A DNA stretch of 64,000 nt from Brachynemurus nebulosus. Taxonomy: Eukaryota > Arthropoda > Insecta > Neuroptera > Myrmeleontidae. Of this stretch, positions 46,684-60,514 are shown in pieces. A model generated the notes under the pieces. The model did no database searches. It had not been told where the DNA came from and saw nothing but the letters and a program-made list of their open reading frames with translations. Location of the stretch: the NCBI GenBank assembly GCA_035578155.1, contig JAPWDM010000065.1, forward strand, positions 568,001 to 632,000. Reading direction: 5' to 3'. The first letter of the stretch is position 1; the number at the start of each line of letters is the position of its first letter. Position numbers and translations under genes: made by a program.

Positions 46684-48136
46684 TTAAATGAAATATATTA
46701 TTAATTTAAAAATTCTTTAGACTTGTTTAAAATTTAAAGATAAATATCAAATTTGATCTTAAAAAATATAATTCTTAACTATAAAACATCATTGTGGTAA
46801 TAAAAACGTTTAATAAGACACCATATAACCACATAGGTATTATGTGCTAAAAACTAATGGCCGTATAAGCTAAATAACAGTTAACCGACTAGTTGGATAT
46901 CACTTCACTAGCAACTACATACATGTACATACATATATTTGCAGCATATAATAACAGAGTGGAACACAGTATTTGCCAACGGAAAATGGACAATAATGGA
47001 TTACTTAAACATGGTTTTACACTATTAGTTTAATGTCTTTTGAAAACTTCTTTTGAATTTATATTGCTAATAATCTGTTTAGGTGGCGGGCGCCAACCAC
47101 ATGTTTTCTGATACGTTTATTTTTATTCATGAGAAACATTTTTGTACGGAAAATTAAATTAGTTATTTTTTGATTTTATGCTTTCTTATTAACATAAGGT
47201 TTTGTCAAGTAATAAAGTAAAAGCACCTATTAACGACCTATCTAAAATCGATACCCATTACCGACCCATTTACTTAATTTGTTTTTTTAGTAATTCAGAC
47301 ACTTTTATACTGGTAGAAAAATACAAAGAGTACGCATGTATTTATTACTCATCGACTGAACTAATACTGTGTGCGCCAGATACAAAAAAATCAGTTTATG
47401 TCATAATAGCGAGTGTGTGTGTTGTATAATCGTTATGGGTAGCTTCTCATGTAAGTATTCTGATATTTTACTTAAGAGATTGTCATGAAATGACAGATCA
47501 TTTGGCGTGTAAGGTAATCTGTGTGTCTTGTTGGCAGTTTTGGGATTGTATTGCATTGATTTCATAATAGATTTTAGATCCATAGATCTCTTCTCTATGA
47601 TATGTAAAGCGCAGGCTCGAAAAATATATTTAGTCGGGCTTGTCGCTGTTGTTAATTTGAAAATGGAAGAAAATTTTTAGTTCCGTCTAAGTATTCATTC
47701 AGGAATCAGTTCCAACCGAAACAATTTTAAGTAGCCAGTTTAAACATTCGTTTAAAATTAAATAATTTAAATTATCAGTTTAAGTATATTTCGTAGTATG
47801 TGTAGTTTATAATAAACTTAAAAAAGGGACTGCTTTTCTTCCGCGACGCACATGAATACATTGAATTAATACACACATAGCTGTACTGGTTACTGCTAAA
47901 GGGACGGTATGTCGGTATATTCACCCTTCTTGCAAAAACGATGGAGTGTTACATATGTGTTCTTTATTCGCTTGTAACTTAACAACACCAAAATTCTAAT
48001 CATATAAAAATAATATGTCGACGTAATAATTGGAATATTCCTCGTGTAATGTATCTTAAAATTATTCTTCAACATGGCGTCATTCGTTCTTTGGAGTTCG
48101 GAAAGACAATATAATAGTTTGGGTAATATGACAATC

Positions 48137-48139
<3 letters not shown>
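46684..48139. other. Intergenic, no gene recognised
   Basis: AT-rich. Small frames (47202-47429 plus, 47401-47583 minus, 47896-48138 minus) have no recognised domain. Confidence 0.4.
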
Positions 48140-48196
<57 letters not shown>

Positions 48197-48206
48197 GTAT
48201 ATACAT

Positions 48207-48266
<60 letters not shown>
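48140..48266. repeat. (TA)n array with GTATATGTATATAC centre
   Basis: Two TA runs flank a short interrupted centre at about 48190-48216. Confidence 0.95.
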
Positions 48267-51175
<2,909 letters not shown>

Positions 51176-51678
51176 TTTTTAATTTTGTGGTAATTTTATT
51201 GATTAAAATTTAAAAATAAAATCGGGCGGTGATAGGAGCATGATTTTAACAATGGTACCTATTACCGATTAATGAGTCGGTAATAGGGAATATGCCATAT
51301 TGTTTTTCTTTCTTCTTTCAGAAGTAGGTGCTATTTAAATGATGTTTTTTAAATTTAGTTTTAATGCTAACAGTCGAATCATTATGTAAATCTATTAACG
51401 ACATAAATTTTCTTGTACAATTTGTTTATAATTTCATTAGATATTTAACCCTAAATCAGAATCTTCATCACTGGTTTCATAAGAGTCAGTAATCGGAATA
51501 CCAAAATCTATCACCGACTGATAAAGAAATAAGGTTTTTTTATTTTTACGTTACAGAATTTCGTGCATACTTGGCTGTTTAAAAAGGATAACTAATTTAC
51601 TATTATTTACAAAAACGCACATAAGTAAGTACAAATTTAATACAATTTTAGTTGCAAGATTTATTTATTTATCGAAAA
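51176..51678. other. Intergenic
   Basis: No features recognised; it leads into the transposase fragment. Confidence 0.4.
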
Positions 51679-52035
51679 ATGGAGCAACTAAAACGTAAAA
51701 AATATACAATTGCATAACTTAGTGCAGCTGTTAAAGCTGTTGAGCAAGGTATGAGTATCTATGAAGCCTCAAAGAAATTCAAGTGCAGTGCCAAAGACGA
51801 CATTACGTGATAAGCGCGAGAAAAAGTATGCAAATAAAAACTGTGGCATCCAAGCGGTGCTAAATTCAACTGAAGAAAGTAAACTCGTGGATTGTATTCA
51901 TTATCTTAGCATGTCTGGATTTGCAGTAGCAAAAGAACAACTGTTAGAGTCTGTGCTAAACTAGTCGCAAATTTAGGTCGACCAAATCCTTTTAGGAATG
52001 GGGTGCCTGGAAAACACTGGTTAAGGGGGGCTACT
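51679..52035 (+). pseudogene. Tigger/pogo-type transposase N-terminus, broken
   Basis: From the ATG at 51679 the frame reads MEQLKRKKYTIA, a stop, then LSAAVKAVEQGMSIYEASKKF, the pipsqueak-type helix-turn-helix used by Tigger/jerky transposases. A shift gives VPKTTLRDKREKK (recognition helix continuation), ...LNSTEESKLVDCIHYLSMSG, FAVAKEQL (CENP-B-type second domain), and after another shift NPFRNGVPGKHWL, which matches the conserved PF-x(3-4)-PGKxWL motif. The DDE catalytic region is absent. It is complementary in coverage to the C-terminal fragment at 408-1022 but about 51 kb away and not obviously the same element. Confidence 0.75.
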
Positions 52036-53951
52036 AGTGTGACATTTTTAAAAAATCGAAAATTTTTTTGCAAGTTTCGATAGTCTAAACCTTTGAAGAT
52101 AACATACTAAAATTTCAAATGCATATCTTAAACAGTTTTTGTATTACAGCCATCTGAAGAGAGGATTCTGATTTTCATTGTTAACTTTGAGGTATTGATA
52201 AATGTATGAAAGTTGATAGTTCGAGAGTTTCTGAACGTAGCTGCCAGTCAAATGTTGTGGAGCAGCTAGACCCTGGCACATTTAAACGACTTACCTAGTT
52301 TTACTATGACCGTTATAGTGAGTACATCGAAATAATTTTAGTAAAAATTCGCAGTGATTAAAACTAAAAGGTAAGGTAAAAAAAAAACTACATTTTTCAA
52401 ATTTGCTGCAGTTTTAACTCGAAGACAAATCATCCGATCGATTTGATTCTTATTTCAACTTCTTTTATATATGTTTCCCCGTAACAAGAACCTCCAGTTT
52501 TCCGATCGAATAAAAAATGTAATTTTGGCACGCCAAAAATCATCAAATTTTCACGCAAAATTTGAATCTTTTTGAAACTCCGCCATTTTTTAAATTTTAA
52601 TTTTTTTTCGATTGAGGTTCACGGTACCAGCAATACTTTCTAGTTTAATAAACTTTTTTTTTTATTTTCAGCACTTTGAAGGTCGATATCACTGCAGCAG
52701 TTGAGGGACTTTTTCTCGTAGCCTTGGGAGATTGCGAATAACTCGCTGAATTTTCAATTTTTCGGTTCAAAAATTTTATTATGCATTTATTATAACGAGC
52801 AAGCAAAGAAAACGTTTCTTATGTAACGACTGTTGTTATCTTTGTTTTATCATTAAATGCTATTTTCCAAAATTTCATTGTAATAAAAATTTAATGCGGG
52901 ATATGATGCGCAATGATTAATAAGTTTCTCGCAATTAAAGTAACCAGTTTGAATAACAAAATCTTTACATATTTGGGAATCATGTACTGGAAATAAATTA
53001 AAGAATTAATAAGGGTTTTTTAATTTTTTTAAAATTCTGGCGACTTACCAATTTTTTTTTTTTAAATGACCAATTATGGTGATCGTGAATTATTTACGCA
53101 AACTAATTCCGCCCAGAGGTCTCCGGTTATCTTTTTGAAAAAATGTACAGCCAAATATATCTGAAACTGAATTCTGTCAACACTTATATATTTTACTAAC
53201 ATATTGTAAATATACCTACATTTATACATATAGGTAGTTGCAAAGTTTCTGAGCGATTAAAGTCCACTTCCAGTTTTACTACAGTACTCCGTTAAATAAA
53301 TGAAAGTAAGGGTCTACACCATTAAAAAAATCGTATTTATAAATACCAAAATATGTTATTATTACGATGTAAGGGTATTTTTCATAAAAAATTTTCCTGT
53401 TAGTATTTAATATTTTAAAATTGGTAGCGTTAAGTCGTTTTGAAACATTAAATTTCTTATCATAGGTATTTCTAGTTTTAATTATATTACATATTTCTTG
53501 TAGTTTAGAAACGTTTAATTTTTAATATTTCATACTTTCTGAACAATTTACTAAATATTGCAAATAATAAAACGGTCTACAATTTTCTCTTTTAAAGTCT
53601 GTATTTTTCAGTGGTTAATTAATTGAAATGTATTCAATTTTATTGAACTACCTGAAACAGTCATAAAACCTGCGTAAAACCTACCTTTGTAAATATTGCT
53701 ATTATTATGAATTTTTCAATAAAATCTGTTTATTAGTTTTACAAAATTTGTATGTTTACAAATAAATTTGTAATTTTTAGAATCAGTACTTTTACTTAGC
53801 TTTGGCTAGTCAAGTGCTTTACCTGCGAGATACAATTTTCGATATTTTAACAATTTTTTTTTAATTTATCGTATTCTTGATTATTATTATACTTTTTTAT
53901 ACCCTCTATTTTAATCGGGTTTTTATCTATTGATATTTAATTAATTTAAAT
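52036..53951. other. Intergenic; includes the empty-site copy of the 28-kb repeat
   Basis: Positions 52395-52475 are, on the complement, the uninterrupted counterpart of 28016-28084 plus 28571-28590 (AAATCATCCGATCGATTTGA, ACTTCTTTTATAT). The remainder is AT-rich with no frames recognised. Confidence 0.55.
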
Positions 53952-54318
53952 ATGGAAATGAATACGAGTATTAAAAATAAAATGTTAAGTCCACAAGCAA
54001 AACTTATCATTTTAAATGTGTTAGTGTTTATGAAAAGTGAAAGTGATGGTGTGAAAATCCCATTATCTCAAGTTAAAAATCGTGTTACTGCAGCTACGGG
54101 TATATCGCTGGCAACTTTAACTAGAATAGCTAGAGAAGCAAAAAAAAAATGATGGATCGGAAGCTATTTTTGCTGAAAGAGAAAGAAAAAAACATGTAAA
54201 ACATAAAACAGATCTGGACAGCTTCGATAAGGGAGTACTTAATAATATTATACAAAATATTTTTACGACGGAAAAAATGGTTCCCATATTGAAAAACATT
54301 CATAGGAAATTTATTTAA
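53952..54318 (+). pseudogene. N-terminal domain of an insect DDE-transposase-associated protein, frameshifted
   Basis: The first frame (66 residues) reads MLSPQAKLIILNVLVFMKSE, then IPLSQVKNRVTAATGISLAT and LTRIAREAKKK, a helix-turn-helix of the kind found at the start of Tc1/IS630-like transposases in many insects. A run of nine A at about 54142-54150 coincides with the stop. One base over, the sequence continues DGSEAIFAERERKKHVKHKT, DLDSFDKGVLNNIIQNIFTT and KMVPILKNIHR, which is the expected next segment (DDFD...VLRRxIHEFY-like). The frameshift is therefore probably a slip in the A run. The catalytic domain is not present downstream. Confidence 0.65.
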
Positions 54319-54654
54319 TTTAAAATTACTTATTTCAGTAGATACATCATTGCATTACTATATAAATAAGCAAACTATTTCAAAATCGATTACTTTTTTT
54401 TACAACGTAGTGTATTTTTATAAATTGTATGTATCATTCAATATTACCTGAGTGAGAGATATAACAACTAATAGGGGGAGTTTAGACATAATTACTCTAT
54501 ATCCATCTTTATTGCAAAAGTATTTTATCTTCTTAATATAATAAAATATGTATATCTCTTACTAAAAATACATCTTTCCTTTTTGTTGGACTTTGATACC
54601 TCAAAAACTCTGCAACTAGTTATATATGTATATTTATGTACTATTCCAAAAATG
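54319..54654. other. Intergenic
   Basis: Nothing recognised. Confidence 0.4.
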
Positions 54655-55365
54655 TGTTTCGCGTGATCTCTGTCCCAACCTCGTATCTGAAAACTCCCAG
54701 TTTTTGGACACACAAAAAAACGTATTTAAATCTGTGTTTTCATCACTAAGAACTTAGGATTTATGCTAATTACACCCTTTGATGTTGGCTACCTATATAC
54801 CATGTGAGTTTTTTGAGAGTTGCCATTTCGATTCAACCAAATTTTTATGATAGAAATGGTACTGGAAAAGGTTTTTTTCTTGGATGTAATGTAACCAAGA
54901 AAAACACTATCGGTTGAAGTAGCCTCAAGTACATATGCATATTTTTACCGCCCAACGAATAAATTAAAGAAAAATTAAAAAATTAAACTTGGACAAAACA
55001 ATTTTTTTGCTCATTTATGTTATTAATTAATGCATTAGATCAGTTTTATCGAAAAATTAATATATAGTCCCATTTAAAAATCTATAAGTTTGTATCATAG
55101 CTCGTAAATGAGAGGCTTAAAACCATAAGAGCTATAAAGCTCCTGAGTATAGCAATCGGTTGCCCCCGTCGATATCTACAACTCTTATTTGAACAATTTT
55201 TCGATTAATCAACGGTTTGACTGTAATAAAAATGGCAACTCTCGAAAAACTCACACAGTATATGAATATATATAGATAAGTATATAAACGAATACAGTAT
55301 TTAATGCTTTTTGTGTGCCCTAAAACATGTAGTTTTTGGATATACGAAGCTGGGACAGAGAACGC
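54655..55365. mobile_element. TIR pair related to the 26.2-29.4-kb element, with nested MITE
   Basis: TTCGCGTGATCTCTGTCCCA then ACCTCGTATCTG (from 54659) is the imperfect complement of 55335-55365 (GGCGCGTTCTCTGTCCCAGC then TTCGTATA). The core CTCTGTCCCA and TCGTAT agree, and it resembles the 26234 end (CGCGCATACTCTTTCTCAAC). It encloses 54800-55258. Confidence 0.6.
54800..55258. mobile_element. MITE of the P-like family, 459 bp
   Basis: The left CCATGTGAGTTTTTTGAGAG then TTGCCATTT is inverted at the right (AAATGGCAACTCTCGAAAAA then CTCACACAG). The right half 55060-55258 matches the right ends at 16155-16341 and 19075-19295. No coding; no clear target duplication. Confidence 0.75.
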
Positions 55366-55558
55366 GCCATTTGTCATTGTGGAGCCGTGGAGGCTACATA
55401 TATTAAAAAACTCGACAATAATATAAAAATTTTTATGAATAGATAAACAAAATAATAAAATAAAAAAATTTAAAAAAAACTGAAAAAGTAGATATCGGAG
55501 ATACACTGAAAAAAAGGTATGGGTGCTATGTAAAATGCTTTAGGTACTTAACAATAAG

Positions 55559-55559
<1 letters not shown>

Positions 55560-55623
<64 letters not shown>
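55560..55623. repeat. (TA)n microsatellite
   Basis: About 32 TA units. Confidence 0.95.
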
Positions 55624-55625
<2 letters not shown>

Positions 55626-58059
55626 CATAAATAAATCTTATGTAATACATATTATGCGTGTATGTATCAATTATCCTTTCGTATTTTTAGTAAAATTGCA
55701 TGCATTTATATATTGGAATAGGTATACTCTATGTGAGTAATATTGTAATAAAATGTTATTCCAGAAGAGTCAGATATTGTCATACATAATATGTGTAAAT
55801 TTCTGATATATCTGATTTTATGTACAGTCATAGGGCCTAATTTATAAAAATTTAGGTGTGGGTACGCATATCCAGGGCCGGCGAAAATTTTGCTCAAAAA
55901 ATGAAAAAATATATTTGGGGAACAAACAACAAAAACAAAAATTGGCGTAGTTTCCGTATATGCTACTTAAATTTTAAAATACTTAAATCGTATTCACCAG
56001 ATTTCAAAATTTACCCTAATTTTACATTAACAGCCTCTCCAATAGGGTCAGCTTTGGATTTATACACATCAATCGAATGGTTTCGGAAAATAAAGTATTT
56101 TCTTAGTTGAAAGTTTTTCTCTGCCTACTATAGTTTCGAATAATCAAAGAAAATTCAAATTTTATTCTAGTTTTGAAGGGCGATTTTCACCACAAATTGT
56201 TACAACTGCCCATAAAAATAAATTGATGACCATTATTTTCCCTTGTATATACATATATACGTATAAAACAAAAATTGTTCAGGAAACTTTAAAATCTGAA
56301 ACATGAAACGGAAGTGGAAAATTTGATTTTGGAGGAAAGAAACTTTTCACCTCACAAAAGTGATTTACAATGTTCCCGTTACCTTAAGGTAGACTCGGAA
56401 ATAAAATTAGCATGGACTTTGAGACTTGAAAAATATTGTCTGAAAATTGAAAAATTAGTAAGAATATTGTAACTTGAATATACATAGGTATATCTAAATG
56501 GCAGAGATAAGCAAAATCTTTCAGTACTTATATATTTCTATGTAATGTGTTAACATATGTGTACATCTGTATATATGTAACAGTGATAACTGAAGCTTTT
56601 TCTGTTAGAAAAAAAGGAACAGTGCGGTAAGGACAGAAATAAAAAATCTAATTTCCATTCCACCGCAGCTATTTTTAAAAAGTTTTTTCTTATAATAGAC
56701 TCATTGGCTAGAATAAATGTAACTCGACGTCCTGACGTCGAGTTTATTTTTAAATTTTACATCCTTTGCTTGTAAATTGCGAAAAAAAAGCTAGACAAAA
56801 ATGGAAATTTTTAACAGCTTCTATCAATGATACGAAACAAAAAAGTAAAAAAAGGGCTTCTTCAGGACGTAGATCAAACATTAAATTTTGATAACATTTC
56901 ATTTCTTAATTTTCAATAGTTTATGCGGCAGAATGGAAGAAAACAAGGCATATTTTTGATCTTCTCGTACATTTTCCGGCCAAATAAATTTTCTTAGAAT
57001 TTTTTTTCAAATTTTTTACCAGCTTTAGATATAATGTAGAATCTTAATCAAAAATAAAAATTCCAAAAAATTGATGTGTAAAATTTTTTAAGTTCACCCT
57101 TAAGGTTTAAAATCCTATCGAGCATTTTTTTTTGTAAAAAAAGCTAAGCATTGAGAAAAATAATTATAAACAATTTTTTTTTTTTAGTCTGTTCTGTAGC
57201 TATTGTCGTGTAGAAGAATCGATTAAGTGAGGATTTAGTTACCAGGCATGCCGATAACAAAAATGTTGATTCCAAAAATTCACTTTTAAAGTTTGTATTT
57301 TCAGTTGGGTACGCGTACCTGTATTATCCAGGGTCAATCAATATCAAATGGTCCCAAAAAAAAAAAAAATACCTAAATAATATTAGTTGTTTGATCATTT
57401 TAGAAAAAGTTAATATTATTTCAGTTGTTTTTATTGTATTTGATGTATTAAGAATTCTTTAAAAAAATTATCTTAAACCGGTTAAGCTTGGTGGCCATTT
57501 TTGTTTTCGCGCTGACTTTTGTGTTTAATATCTTTTAACTTTTAAGCCAATGCACGTATTTCATAAACCATTGATCCTAAAAAATGGAAAGAAACAATAA
57601 CCATTTAAAAGGTAATAAATCTCTCTACTATGTCCTTATTTGGCCTATTTTCCTCCTTTCCACGAGAAAATCTCACCTTAATTTGTATATAAAAACTAAC
57701 CAAAATTCACTGTTTGGACATTTATTTTTCATAGAAGGAGTGTTGTATGCAGCTTCGTAGTTTTTATGGAAATCGCTGTATGTGGGTACCATTACCCAAA
57801 AAAATTCAATAAATTGTCATTATATGTCAAACATACTTTCGTTTTTACAGATTTTCCGAATTTTTTTCAATTTTTTTTCAATTTTCAAAATTTTAAACTC
57901 CTGTATCTTTGATGGGGTTGGTGATGAAAATCTGTTTACACAACTTTTAATGTTTTTGGACTAAGTTTATTAACATACAAAATCAACTTGCATATTGGTC
58001 TAGTTCAAAACCCCCCTTGTTTTAACCATTGTCACAATGATTAAAATAGATAGGTATCT
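55624..58059. other. Intergenic, one perfect hairpin, no gene recognised
   Basis: A hairpin with 11-bp perfect arms AACTCGACGTC and a 2-base loop lies at 56721-56744. Frames at 55856-56110 and 57782-57964 have no recognised domain. Confidence 0.45.
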
Positions 58060-58640
58060 AATTTTCATAACTTAAGATTTTTCAAGACCTTGCCCCAAAA
58101 CCTTGAAGAAAATTTCTGAACCCGCGTTAATTTGTTTCTGAGTCTGTATAATATTAGAGGAAAATTTAATCAAGATCCGGTCAGCCGTCTATCTTTGACA
58201 TTTTTTGGGTCTTCAGGATCCTAAGAAACAATTTTAGATTCGTGTTCATTTTTTACAAGATCTCAGTACTATTTTAGCAATACTATTTTGTCAAAATCCG
58301 ACCAGCCGTTTAATCTTTTCGTTTTGTGGGCCCCTAGAACCCTTGGAGACAATTTTCACTTCACGTTAATTTTTTTCAAGATCTCAAAATTTGATCAAAA
58401 TCTGTCCAGCCACTTATTTGGGTCCTTTTTAGACCTTGAGATCAATTTCGGTATAACGTTCAAGTTTTCCAGGAACTCAGTATTACTTGAGCAAAATTTG
58501 GTAACGATCTGTCCAGCAGTTTATTTTGAACCTTTTTTGGGGTCCTAGGGCTCTGTAGAATAATTGTAATCTTGATAATGTATTCTGTACGAGAACCGAC
58601 AGTATTACCTATGTATCAGTGGATAAATTTTGAAATCGGT
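58060..58640 (+). repeat. Tandem repeat, about five diverged ~115-bp units
   Basis: The phrase AAAATCxGxCCAGCCGTTTA with variants recurs at about 58173, 58293, 58398 and 58503. Each is preceded by CAAGATCTCA- or GATCxGGTC-like text and followed by GGGxCCT...GACAATTTT. The frame 58288-58548 is a translation of this repeat. Confidence 0.75.
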
Positions 58641-59065
58641 TGTGCAGTTTTCGAGATTTGTACGCAACGACAAAATCACAAACTTTACCTCTTTATGTAT
58701 TACATGATATGATAATATAAAGTCCAACGGTGTCGAATAAATCAATAGGCATAAAACCATCCAAGTATAATTTCACACGTACCTTCATAGTTTTACAAAT
58801 TAAATAGTGTACACTGGTATTTTCAATAGTCACAATCATGTAAAAAAAAATTGTTGTTTCAAATTCATTTAGAACAAACACACTGCTTTCTTAATTTTGG
58901 TGTTCCAAAACTATACAAGATTATAGTGTTTTTGTTCGTTTATCGATCAACTCAATTTTTGGATAATTAGAGAAATAAACTAAATTATCAAAGAACTGGT
59001 AGATGGAAACAACTTCCAGAAGTCAGCACTGAAATTTATAACTTCTTTATCCCTTTATAATATTC
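58641..59065. other. Intergenic
   Basis: No feature recognised. Confidence 0.4.
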
Positions 59066-59331
59066 TAATGTCTGACCGAAACAGTATTTGCATTCGAAAC
59101 CGAAATCGAAACTTCGACTCGGTCTCAGTTTCGGCCGAAACCGAAACTTATTTAGACATGTTAAAATTTCAATTACATGCTGAAATCTAGAACATGTACA
59201 AGATTGAATGAAGCGCGAACATTCACGGACATTGAGTTTCGGTGCGGCTGAAGTTTCGGCTGTTTTTACCCGAAACCGAAACTATGGCCGAAAATGACCG
59301 AAATCGGAACCGAAGATTTGGTTGGTCACTA
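59066..59331. mobile_element. hAT-type MITE, 266 bp, 8-bp target duplication TAATATTC
   Basis: Ends TAATGTCTGACC and TAGTGACCAACC (read inward from each side) are imperfect inverted repeats. Identical flanks TAATATTC lie at 59058-59065 and 59332-59339. The interior is rich in CCGAAACCGAAACT and its complement, as in the MITE at 14533-14931, though the sequences differ. Confidence 0.85.
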
Positions 59332-59783
59332 TAATATTCCTTACCAACTTCAATTGAGGGCAACAAGACCGAATCACAGCTTCGTAATATTTATTTACAA
59401 ATTTCATTTACATATTTCATTTCCATATTTTTTTTTTAATAATATTTTATACATTTCACGTACTAAAAACCGTGCGTAGAACGAATCAGCTAGATAGAAA
59501 ATCGCCCATATCATCTCGAAACACACTCTTCACTCTTCTTAGATAGATTATCTAGGGCGGTACATGGGATTTGTGAAATTGGCTAACAATTAGTATATTT
59601 TCTATAAACAAATTAAGGTTGAATTTAACATTATTTTCAATTTTTTTTCAAGCTACTGCTATTTAGCGATAAAACAATATTTTTTATTAAACTTATGTAC
59701 TGCTTTATTAAAACTAATCTAAACGATGAAAAATTTTTTTTCTGACTGCTGTTTGAAAATGGTTATGTTGCCCATCATGAACC
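59332..59783. other. Intergenic
   Basis: No feature recognised. Confidence 0.4.
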
Positions 59784-60377
59784 CAGGGTTGCCAACTTAG
59801 GGGTTTTCCCCCTAAATTTAGGGGGAAAAATTGCATTGAGGTTTTTTTAGGGGGAAAAAATGTTAAGGGCTTTTTTAGGGGTATAAATTTTTTTTTAATA
59901 GCATTAAAAAAGTTAACGATTTAAGTTTTGAAATACTCGGATTATAATATGAAATTGAATATTTTAATTCTTTTCTAAAGAAAAGTTTTAAAGAGTATTT
60001 TCTTTTCTAACCAATGCCTACAAAATTTAAAAACGGAAATAATTCAAATTTTTACCGTTATGTTATTTTGACAAACAAATTTCAGTTAATAAAATACCAT
60101 TGAAAAGAAATGCCTATATTTATATACATATTAAAATGGCGCTATTAAAAAGACACTGACGTCATAAGACGTCAGGGGAATTAGCAAACTCACACACCAC
60201 GTCGTACGGCGTCAATAATTCCATATAAAGTGTATTAGCCATCAAAATAGTGTACACGTCTGGTGTATTTTATCTATTCTTGTGTCCGCTAACGTGTTAA
60301 ATTTATTATTTTAGGGGATTTTAGGGGGATTTCAAATTGTATTTAGGGGGGAATTTTTTTAGGAGTTGGCAACCCTG
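59784..60377. mobile_element. hAT-type MITE, 594 bp, 8-bp target duplication CATGAACC
   Basis: Ends CAGGGTTGCCAAC...GTTGGCAACCCTG are perfect inverted repeats, flanked by identical CATGAACC at 59776-59783 and 60378-60385. Subterminal blocks on both sides carry repeated TTTAGGGGG words (59810-59880 and 60310-60362). No transposase. Confidence 0.95.
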
Positions 60378-60385
60378 CATGAACC

Positions 60386-60514
60386 TGTTTTGGATAGAAG
60401 CGTTTGTGTTTGACCTGTACCTAATAACATTATTAAAAATCAATACTTACGCGAAAAATCAATACTTACGGACGACTAGATTATTTTATTCGTCCGTTTA
60501 GCGAACGACTAGAC
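60386..60514. other. Short spacer with local repeats
   Basis: AAATCAATACTTACG occurs twice (about 60437 and 60455), and CGGACGA pairs with TCGTCCG at 60470-60497. Confidence 0.6.

Noticed and set aside
47202..47429. 75-residue ORF as a small host gene
   Set aside because: No domain, no splice or promoter evidence; its composition matches random AT-rich sequence.
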